Assembly (NCBI GenBank): GCA_016932145.1
Contig: JAFGDI010000118.1
Location: forward strand, 1-10,164
Direction: 5' to 3'
DNA from: Sedimentisphaerales bacterium
GTDB lineage: Bacteria > Planctomycetota > Phycisphaerae > Sedimentisphaerales > SM23-30
Length of the DNA stretch: 10,164 bases
The notes beneath the pieces are model-generated. The model was not told where the DNA came from. It saw nothing but the letters and a program-made list of their open reading frames with translations, and ran no database searches. Below are positions 1 to 6,400 of the stretch, in pieces (positions within the stretch are counted from its first letter, which is position 1; each line of letters starts with the position of its first letter). The position numbers and the translations under genes were made by a program.

Positions 1-9
1 GCTCATGAG

Positions 10-60
10 TTCGCTTCGCTCACAACTGATTTAAATTTAAAACAGCCTGCCCGGAGGGCA
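10..60 (+). repeat. Intergenic repeat module, copy A
   Basis: The module starts with TTCGCTTCGCTCA (10-22), followed after 4 nt by TGATTTAAAT, which contains the palindrome TTAAATTTAA (31-40). It ends in a small hairpin, TGCCC/GGGCA with a GGA loop (48-60). The same order (motif, 4-nt gap, TGATT-AAT string, hairpin) recurs at 444-496, which is why I treat it as a module. Its function is unknown. Confidence 0.45.
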
Positions 61-71
61 ATCCTGAGCTT

Positions 72-390
72 ATTTCTTATTTCTTGTTACTTATTACTTT
101 TTCCGTGAACGCTTACTTATTATCTACTTAAAGTATTGTTTTCCAATTACTTATCCGGCCTAATACTGGCAACCTTCTCAAGCTGTTATCTCAGGGTTAA
201 TCCCCCGATTTCCGCCGGACTGAGTATTATAACCAAAACACAGGAAAATTACAGAATAAAAACCACCCTACCCCCGGAACTATTGGATACAGGTAACCAT
301 GAACGGTTTTTATTAAAAGCAAAAGGTTAAAAGTGAAAAGGAAAGTTAGTATCTGTTCACGGAGAAATAAGAAACAAGAAATAAAGTAAC
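72..390. repeat. Imperfect long inverted repeat (arms about 72-110 and 355-390)
   Basis: The left arm (about 72-110) ends in TTCCGTGAAC, and the right arm (355-390) begins with GTTCACGGAG. Reverse-complementing the right arm gives a string that aligns with the left arm over about 35 bases with a few mismatches and a short gap, including a shared TTATTTCTTGTT. The enclosed segment is about 240 bp with no gene. The layout resembles a decayed MITE-like element, but no target-site duplication adjoins the arms, so that reading is only a possibility. Confidence 0.45.
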
Positions 391-407
391 TGTTAACACT
401 GTCAATA

Positions 408-426
408 GTAACAAGAAAACTGTTAC
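408..426. repeat. GTAACA/TGTTAC hairpin, member of the dispersed repeat family
   Basis: Arms GTAACA (408-413) and TGTTAC (421-426) enclose a 7-nt loop. The left arm starts the octamer GTAACAAG, which recurs in the other intergenic repeats of this window. It has no U-tract, so it is unlikely to be a classical terminator. Confidence 0.35.
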
Positions 427-443
427 AAATAATCTTAGAGGTA

Positions 444-496
444 TTCGCTGCGCTCATGCTTGATTAATCCCGATGTTCTTCGGGAAACTCGAAGGC
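444..496 (+). repeat. Intergenic repeat module, copy B
   Basis: It starts with TTCGCTGCGCTCA (444-456), which matches copy A at 12 of 13 bases. After a 4-nt gap comes TGATTAAT, then a hairpin with CCCGA/TCGGG arms in 469-485. Further small dyads continue to 524, including CTGAAC (504-509) pairing with GTTCAG (519-524), which overlaps the end of the unknown gene on the minus strand. That last hairpin could slow or stop the ddl operon transcript, but no U-tract follows it. Confidence 0.45.
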
Positions 497-520
497 GTAA
501 ACGCTGAACTCTTCTGAGGT

Positions 521-1108
521 TCAGCCATTGAACGAGAATTTCTTCTGTCCGGCGATCTCTTTGACCAGCTTTGACTTTGCAATCGTCCGCCTTATGGCCT
601 GAAGCTCTCGCAGTTGCTTTTTCTGAGCGCGGAATTTAATGAGTTTCAGAACGGTAAGGATCTCTCTGGCCTCTTTCCGGGCCTCTTTGATCTTTTCCGG
701 ATTATTGCCCTGATAGATAAGGAGGGGGAAATCAAAGCGTTCAAAGTCATCATTGATCAGATGCACACAAATATGCTGGAGTTCATCGCCAGATGATTTT
801 CTGGCAAAGAGCAGGCTCCAGAAGCTGCGTTTCCTTTTGATGGGCTTATCGTCCAGCTCAAATTCGACCAGATCTTCAAACTCGATCTGCCGCCAGCCCT
901 CTCTGGCATATATCAGACAAATAGTCTCTTTATCCTGATCAATGCCCAATGCGGTCGAATCATTGCAACTGCGCCACTGATATTTGCCAAACTCAAAGCC
1001 GATATCTTCCAGCTCGCCCAGAGCTTTATCCATATTGGGACTGTTAAGATACTGCTCATAGCGTATTGCCAGCCACAATGCAATTAAACATATTATATAT
1101 GCCAGCAT
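521..1108 (-). CDS. Membrane-anchored protein of unknown function downstream of ftsQ
   Basis: I do not recognise this 195-residue protein. Residues 1-16 are strongly hydrophobic and probably form a single N-terminal membrane anchor (or uncleaved signal) with the rest on one side of the membrane. Residues about 40-165 look like an alternating beta/alpha domain. A segment around 52-90 (ALGIDQDKETICLIYAREG, then IEFEDLVEFELDD) resembles the strand pattern of PH-like bacterial domains that compare an internal default with local state, but this is only a resemblance. The C-terminal 50 residues are rich in Lys, Arg, Glu and Ala and probably form a basic helix or coiled coil. The ATG at 1108 has a good ribosome site (AAAGGA, 8 nt upstream). 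It begins 24 nt after the ftsQ-like stop, so it is the third gene of the ddl operon and may work in the cell envelope or at division. Confidence 0.8.
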   Translation of the reverse strand: MLAYIICLIALWLAIRYEQYLNSPNMDKALGELEDIGFEFGKYQWRSCNDSTALGIDQDKETICLIYAREGWRQIEFEDLVEFELDDKPIKRKRSFWSLLFARKSSGDELQHICVHLINDDFERFDFPLLIYQGNNPEKIKEARKEAREILTVLKLIKFRAQKKQLRELQAIRRTIAKSKLVKEIAGQKKFSFNG

Positions 1109-1132
1109 AATATCAGTCCTTTACCGCCAGAC

Positions 1133-2035
1133 TCAGCGTTTATGATCTCTCAGGTCAATACCCGAAGAATTGATATCGAGAGTGCCATAATCGCGGTAAT
1201 CACGGTATAACCTGGTGATCTTAGTCGGAAAATCGGCCTCCCAATAGGCATTTTCCCGGCCAACGGCTACCCCCCAGCGGATTTCGGTACTCTTATTGGT
1301 ATAGAGATTGATATGAGAATTATCATCACTTTCCCGTCCGCCATAATTAGCCACATTTATACTGGCCAGCTCCGGCCAGATCGCCTCTGTACCGCCAGAG
1401 AGACTCTTATCAACCAACTGAATTTTACTGAGAATTTCCAGAGCCGCTCTGATATCTTCATACTTAACTATGGTGCCGGGCACAGGCACAGACTCTCGAC
1501 TGCCATCAATGCGGACCAAATGCTTCTGGATCGGGGCATAAGACATTACCATACCCTCCAGATCAATAAAGCGAATATCATTACCGCGTACCAGCTCGGC
1601 TATCGGCTCACGCAGTGAATAATCGACCATGATCTGGCCGCTATAGGTTTTACGCACAGCATTAACCTGAGCTACCCAGCAATTATTCTGCAGACGGCCC
1701 CAGACCCTCTTGACCAGATCATCATCAAGCAGATAATCATCGGTTTTTATGCCGGTACTGAGATTTATGGTTTTTATCAGCTCATCAGTAGCCCAGTCAG
1801 GTTTATCACCCACAAAGGAAACCGTCAGGGGTATATCACGCACTGATGCTACATTTTTCACATAGCCTTCCAGACTGGACATACCAACTACGGCACCGGC
1901 GATAAGCAGGCATATGGGAATACCCAGAATTACCATCTTGCGTACCGGAGCAAACTGTTCATCAATAAATATACCTAAAACCCGCCGCAGGAGCGAAGGG
2001 CCTTTTTTCTTTTTCTTTGTCTTTCTCTTAGCCAT
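1133..2035 (-). CDS. ftsQ: FtsQ/DivIB-like cell division protein
   Basis: A probable bitopic inner-membrane protein of the divisome. In known FtsQ/DivIB proteins the extracytoplasmic domain links early and late division proteins. The 300 residues show a very basic cytoplasmic tail (1-33, with a run of Lys and Arg at 3-11), one membrane helix (about 34-52) and an extracytoplasmic region. Residues about 68-145 fit a POTRA domain (IPLTVSFVGDK to DYSLREPIAELV). They are followed by an FtsQ-type beta domain starting with RFIDLEGMVMS (155-165), which matches the usual pattern of a residue stretch reading 'lID..G.v'. The assignment rests on topology, this pattern and the position right after ddl, the usual ddl-ftsQ order, because sequence conservation in the family is low. 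The start lies only 6 nt after the ddl stop. The nearest AAAAGG is 15 nt upstream and inside ddl, so translation is probably coupled to ddl. No ftsA or ftsZ follows. Confidence 0.82.
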   Translation of the reverse strand: MAKRKTKKKKKGPSLLRRVLGIFIDEQFAPVRKMVILGIPICLLIAGAVVGMSSLEGYVKNVASVRDIPLTVSFVGDKPDWATDELIKTINLSTGIKTDDYLLDDDLVKRVWGRLQNNCWVAQVNAVRKTYSGQIMVDYSLREPIAELVRGNDIRFIDLEGMVMSYAPIQKHLVRIDGSRESVPVPGTIVKYEDIRAALEILSKIQLVDKSLSGGTEAIWPELASINVANYGGRESDDNSHINLYTNKSTEIRWGVAVGRENAYWEADFPTKITRLYRDYRDYGTLDINSSGIDLRDHKR

Positions 2036-2041
2036 AAAAAC

Positions 2042-2995
2042 TTATATCGACCTTTTAAAGCAATTTTGTACAATTTTATCACAGATTTCGGGCATAGAAT
2101 ACCCTTTTTTCGCCGCAGCCTTAGGAACCAGCGAATGATCGGTAAAGCCAGGTAAAGTATTAACTTCCAGCAATTGCGGCACAGAATCTGGCTCGACCAT
2201 AAAATCAATGCGGGCCAGATCCTGGCAGTTGAGCAGATCCCAGGCCTTCAGAGCAAATGCCTGCATCTGCTTTAGCTGGACAGAGTCAAGCTCGGTTTCA
2301 AAAAGATAATTCGTGTCATTGCTCTGATATTTCGCCTGATAATCATAAAAGCTATTAGCCGCCTTTATCTGAATAACTGGCAGCACCTCTCGGCAAACTA
2401 TGCCAACAGTATATTCCCCGCCAGTATTGAAGCGTTCAACGAGACAATCGCCAAATTCCGGAAAAAACGCCTCCAGTCGCCCTGCCAGCCCTGCTAATGA
2501 CTTTTCCAGATAAACACCAACACTACTACCCTCACACACCGGCTTAAGCACCAGTGGCAGGCCCAGTTCCCGGACAAGCTCATCAGCGAGCTGAGCCTTA
2601 TCAGATTTTGCACATTGGTCGGCCCGAAGCAGCCGGCCCTGAGTAACAGCAATACCATTCTGGATAAATAATTCCTTACTAAGCCATTTATCCATAGCCA
2701 GACAACTGGCCTGACTGCCGCTGCCGATGAATTTCAGGCTGCGAGCTTCCATAATCTGTTGTAACTGGCCATCTTCACCAAACTTACCATGCAAGACCGG
2801 GAAAATAACATCAATATCAGGTGTATCTAAAGCACAAAGATTCTGCGGAGATATATCCGAAGACACTACCTCATGACCGGCCTGTTTCAGGGCATTTATG
2901 ACACTACTGCCGCTTTTTAAAGATACCTCTCGTTCGGAGCTTATACCACCGCAAAGCACCATTATACGCAGTGGGTTAGTAGTCTGATATGACAT
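2042..2995 (-). CDS. ddl: D-alanine--D-alanine ligase
   Basis: A cytoplasmic ATP-grasp enzyme that joins two D-alanines, using ATP, to give the dipeptide that MurF adds to the peptidoglycan precursor. At 317 residues it has the length of the DdlB class. Visible motifs are GGISSEREVSL (16-26), LHGKFGEDG (68-76), KPVCEGSSVGV (151-161), YDYQAKY (217-223), ARIDF (261-265) and LLEVNTLPGFTDHSLVPK (275-292). By motif alignment the residues equivalent to those known in E. coli DdlB are Glu21, Lys222, Tyr223, Arg262, Asp264, Glu277, Asn279 and Ser288, and all are present. The Tyr of the AKY motif is the kind usually associated with D-Ala-D-Ala rather than D-Ala-D-lactate formation, so glycopeptide resistance is not suggested. 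The ATG has AAGGAGG about 11 nt upstream (3007-3013). This is the first gene of the operon, and the region upstream is divergent to the beta-galactosidase gene. Confidence 0.97.
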   Translation of the reverse strand: MSYQTTNPLRIMVLCGGISSEREVSLKSGSSVINALKQAGHEVVSSDISPQNLCALDTPDIDVIFPVLHGKFGEDGQLQQIMEARSLKFIGSGSQASCLAMDKWLSKELFIQNGIAVTQGRLLRADQCAKSDKAQLADELVRELGLPLVLKPVCEGSSVGVYLEKSLAGLAGRLEAFFPEFGDCLVERFNTGGEYTVGIVCREVLPVIQIKAANSFYDYQAKYQSNDTNYLFETELDSVQLKQMQAFALKAWDLLNCQDLARIDFMVEPDSVPQLLEVNTLPGFTDHSLVPKAAAKKGYSMPEICDKIVQNCFKRSI

Positions 2996-3036
2996 ATATA
3001 TGGTTTCCTCCTTGAAATAATTAACAATGCCAGACA

Positions 3037-3062
3037 GACCATCATGGTCGCCTGCCAGCAGG
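3037..3062. promoter_or_regulatory. Twin palindromes upstream of ddl, possible operator
   Basis: GACCATCATGGTC (3037-3049) has perfect 6-bp arms around one central base. CCTGCCAGCAGG (3051-3062) has perfect 5-bp arms around two central bases. The very short centres favour a DNA dyad bound by a dimeric protein over an RNA hairpin. They lie 42-67 bp upstream of the ddl start, just downstream of the candidate ddl promoter, where a repressor could act. No regulator gene is in the window, so this is inference. Confidence 0.25.
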
Positions 3063-3064
3063 TA

Positions 3065-3094
3065 ATACTAACCGCAATACAGGTGAATTAACAA
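3065..3094 (-). promoter_or_regulatory. Candidate sigma-70-type promoter for the ddl operon
   Basis: On the minus strand TTGTTA (3094-3089) and TAGTAT (3070-3065) are separated by 18 nt, each matching 4 of 6 consensus bases. Transcription would start near 3058 and give a leader of about 60 nt. The match is weak and other placements are possible. Confidence 0.22.
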
Positions 3095-3167
3095 GAAAAA
3101 AAAGGCAAAAGTACTAACGCTCCCCTGGAGTATATGCCATCGAACGACCAGACCAGACAGACAACTA

Positions 3168-3189
3168 GAGACGCCTAATTATGCGTCTC
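3168..3189. repeat. GAGACGC/GCGTCTC palindrome, REP-like
   Basis: GAGACGC (3168-3174) pairs perfectly with GCGTCTC (3183-3189) around an 8-nt AT-rich centre (CTAATTAT). Palindromes built on GAGACGC with AT-rich centres occur as dispersed intergenic repeats in various bacteria, so this may be a repeat and not an operator. No U-tract follows on either strand, which speaks against a terminator. Confidence 0.4.
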
Positions 3190-3299
3190 ATTCCTGTGAA
3201 TATCTCTGCACAGGGAGTAAGTGGACCAAGTGGAGAAAATAGAGTTTACGCCCGTTGAACATCGGGGTAAACTCCGGGACCGTATGAGGGGGAAAAATC

Positions 3300-3328
3300 T
3301 TGCTAAATTTATAGTGCGGGGGTATATT
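3300..3328 (+). promoter_or_regulatory. Candidate promoter for the beta-galactosidase gene
   Basis: TTGCTA (3300-3305) and TATATT (3323-3328) are separated by exactly 17 nt, matching 4 and 5 of 6 consensus bases. Transcription would start near 3335, giving a leader of about 145 nt before the start codon. That leader contains the CTTGTTAC repeat copy at 3387-3404. Confidence 0.3.
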
Positions 3329-3386
3329 TGGGATATTAATCGTGAAACATGCATTCAGGTTTACAAGTTAAGCAAGGGCAAGAAGG

Positions 3387-3404
3387 TTTCTTGTTACTTT
3401 TTCC
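3387..3404 (+). repeat. Dispersed repeat copy upstream of the beta-galactosidase gene
   Basis: TTTCTTGTTACTTTTTCC equals the string at 80-104 except that copy has 7 extra bases (TTATTAC) in the middle. It contains the octamer CTTGTTAC shared with the repeats at 83-90, 408-415 and 7429-7460. Confidence 0.45.
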
Positions 3405-3478
3405 ACATTATTATTAGCAATACGAACGATCACTACGGTTTTAATTGAGATAGAAAACATTTTAAAGGAGTTGCTGTC

Positions 3479-6400
3479 ATGCCGGTTATTTTCAGCTACA
3501 AATTGAGCAGAAGCAGGAATATATGTCTTATTCTGTTATTGTCGTTATTTAGCGTTTATGTCCCGGCGAGTGCCGGCGAGCTGCCTAACATTGAAGATCC
3601 GGAATTTCTGGGTGTCAATACCGTAGCTCCTCATGCCACACTAATGCCCTATGCCAATATGCGTCAGGCACTTAATGGCGACCGGCTGGGTTCGCCCTGG
3701 TGTAAGATACTTAATGGTAAATGGCAGTTCAAATGGTCCGCCGACCCGGCGAGCCGTCCGGAAGATTTCTATAAGACCGACTATGACAGTTCAAGCTGGC
3801 CCAGAATAGCAGTGCCGGGTAACTGGCAAATGCAAGGCTACGGCGTAGCACTCTATACCAATATTACTTATCCGTTCAAGAATGACCCTCCCTTTGTTAT
3901 GGGTGAGCCGGACAAACGCTATACCTCTTATGAGCAGAGGAATCCGGTAGGCAGTTATAAACATAAGTTCAGCGTGCCGGGTAAATGGCAGGATCGTGAG
4001 ATATTCATTCATTTTGATGGTGTGAATTCCTTTTTGCACCTCTGGATAAACGGGAAATATGTCGGTTCAGGACAGGGCAGTCGCACGCCTATGGCGTTCA
4101 ATATAACCGACTATCTCAAAGCGGGAGAAAATGAACTGGCGGCGGAGGTATATCGCTATTGCGCGGGCTCCTATCTGGAAGATCAGGATTTCTGGCGGCT
4201 CAGCGGTATCTATCGGAATGTATATTTATACAGTACCCCGCAGGTGCATATCAGCGATGTATTTGTCACGACCGACCTGGACGATGAGTATAAGAATGCC
4301 CGGTTGAAAGCTGATATCCTGATAAAGAGATATCGCAATGATCAGACCGAACCGGAAGTAAAATTTGAGCTTTTTGATGCTCAGAATAAAAGTATCTGGC
4401 AGGGGAAAGCCAATAGCAGCAGTTTAGCTGCTCAGGCCGATGGTAGCGAGCTGACCGTAGAATTAGGGACAATGATCGCAGAGCCTCTGAAGTGGTCGGC
4501 AGAAAAGCCCAATCTGTATAAGGGCGTAATTTCTCTGACCGACCCTAAGAGCGGCAAGATCATAGATATAGTGAGTACCAGCGTGGGCTTCCGCGAGATA
4601 AAGATCTATGACCAGCAGGTATTTATAAACGGTGAATCGATAAAGTTTCGCGGAGTTAACCGTCATGAACACGATCCCGATACCGGCCATTACCTGACGC
4701 CTGAGTCTATGCTGCGTGATATTCTGCTCATGAAACGCAATAATATTAATACGGTGCGTACCTGCCATTATCCTGATGACCCGTACTGGTATGAGTTATG
4801 CGATAAATACGGTATCTATCTGATGGACGAAGCCAATATAGAATCACACGGCAATCAGTCGATAGCCCGGAACCCGATATGGAAGGCCCAGCATCTGGAT
4901 CGGGGCAGGCGTATGGTAGAACGCGATAAGAATCACCCCTCGATCATATTCTGGTCGATGGGCAATGAAGCCGGCAGCGGCAGTAATTTTGACGCCCTGC
5001 TTAACTGGATGCACGCGCGGGATAAAACCCGGCCGGTACATTATGAAGGCTACAGCCGGATATGCGATGTCGAGAGCCGGATGTACCCCTCGGTAGCTGA
5101 TGTTATCGCTGAAGGCCGGGAAGATAATCCTCAGCCGTTCTTTATCTGCGAATATGCTCATGCGATGGGTAATGCCATGGGTAATATGGTGGAATACTGG
5201 GAGGCGATAAAGAGTAGTAAACGGCTGATCGGTGCGTGCGTGTGGGACTGGGTTGACCAGGGCATAAGACGCCGTGACAGCCAGGGTAATACCTTCTTTG
5301 TTTACGGCGGCGATTTTGGTGACTATCCCAATGATAATAATTTCTGTCTCAATGGTATTGTCGGACCGGATCGAGAGGAAACGGCCAAACTGCGGGGCAC
5401 AGCCAAGGTATATCAGTATGTCAATTTCAGCAAGTCGGCGGTTAAGCCTTCCCTGTATGAAGTGAAAAATGAGTATGATTTCACTAATCTCAATGAATTC
5501 CAGATCAACTGGCAGGTTCGTGAAGATGGCATGGTCATTCAGAGCGGTAAATTAAAGGAACTTGCGTTAATGCCGCATAATTCGGCTGAATTTGAAGTGC
5601 CATATAAGAAGCCGGCCGTTCTTACCGCCGGAGCCGATTATCAGCTGGAATTTACCGTAGCATTGAAAGAAGATCAGATATGGGCCGATAAGGGTCACAT
5701 TGTCGCCCGCGAGCAGATCGCTCTGGACTGGTATGATAATGCCGGGACAACAGCAGACAGCGAAAATATCTATGAGCCAGAAGATGCACCTGAGCAGGAA
5801 ATGACCGCCCGGGCAGATGAGAATTGTCTGACCCTGAGCAGCAAAGATATAAAGATCGAACTGGACAAAAACACCGGTATGCTCAATAAACTGAGCTATT
5901 ATGGTCAGGATATTATCGCCGAGCCATCGCCGCGGTTAAATCTTTTCCGGGCTCCGCTGGACAATGACAAGAATTTCCAGAGAGCATGGTATCGCCATGG
6001 CCTTAACCGGCTGGAGCTGACCAAAGCTCAGGTTGACTGGTCTGATTTCGGCGATTACTGGCAGGCAATGGCCAGCCAGACCTATAGCAGCGGTAAAGAT
6101 ACGGTGGAAGTGGCAATATCATATCAGTTCTTTAAGAACGGCTGGATAAAGATCGACAGTACGATCTGCCCTTCATTTGTAATTGAGACTTTGCCGCGGG
6201 TAGGTTATGAGCTGGTATTGAACCAGGCACTGGACAATGTCTGCTGGTACGGACGCGGCCCGTGGGAAAACTATAGCGACCGCAAGAGCAGCGAGTTTTT
6301 GGGGCTGTATGCCCTGAAGGCAGCAGAGATGTACGAGCCATATATAAAGCCGCAGGAAAACGGCAGTCGTCAGGATGTACGCTGGGCGGCAGTAACCAAT

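Larger units (their letters stand above)
1..520. other. Gene-free, repeat-rich intergenic region
   Basis: No convincing gene is visible here. Short open frames on both strands (64 codons at 136-330 plus, 76 codons at 227-457 minus) lack a ribosome site and a recognisable domain, and their ends lie in repeats. The stretch consists of repeat modules near both ends, long inverted arms at about 72-110 and 355-390, and a middle section (about 150-330) that I could not identify. An 11-base string at 189-199 recurs in inverted form at 7463-7473, downstream of the beta-galactosidase gene, so part of the middle section may also be repeat-derived. It lies downstream of the ddl-ftsQ operon, and no intrinsic terminator with a clear U-tract is present. 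Confidence 0.6.
2996..3478. other. Divergent intergenic region between ddl and the beta-galactosidase gene
   Basis: The region is 483 bp. It holds the ddl ribosome site, two adjacent palindromes (3037-3062), a third dyad (3168-3189), candidate promoters for both directions, one copy of the CTTGTTAC repeat (3387-3404) and the beta-galactosidase ribosome site AAAGGAG (3464-3470). A 75-codon frame opening with GTG at 3221 is not counted as a gene: it has GGGAG only 3 nt before the start, no recognisable domain, and a 3' part made of the repeat. Confidence 0.6.

Noticed and set aside
226..231. Perfect TATAAT on the minus strand
   Set aside because: No good -35 box at the right distance and no gene downstream toward the left edge.
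136..330. 64-codon plus-strand frame in the left spacer
   Set aside because: No ribosome site, no recognisable protein features, and it lies between inverted-repeat arms.
227..457. 76-codon minus-strand frame in the left spacer
   Set aside because: Its start codon and first residues come from repeat module B and its middle from the inverted arm. The hydrophobic translation is what T-rich DNA gives by chance.
1..520. CRISPR array or complete insertion sequence
   Set aside because: The repeats are only two copies, unevenly spaced, and no Cas or transposase coding sequence is present.
2042..2995. Possible D-Ala-D-lactate ligase (glycopeptide resistance)
   Set aside because: The YDYQAKY motif and its catalytic Tyr are those of ordinary D-Ala-D-Ala ligases, and the ftsQ neighbour fits a housekeeping role.
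3221..3448. 75-codon open frame with GTG start upstream of the beta-galactosidase gene
   Set aside because: The purine-rich GGGAG is only 3 nt from the start, no domain is recognisable, the 3' part is the dispersed repeat, and a candidate promoter for the downstream gene lies inside it. A small real gene cannot be fully excluded.
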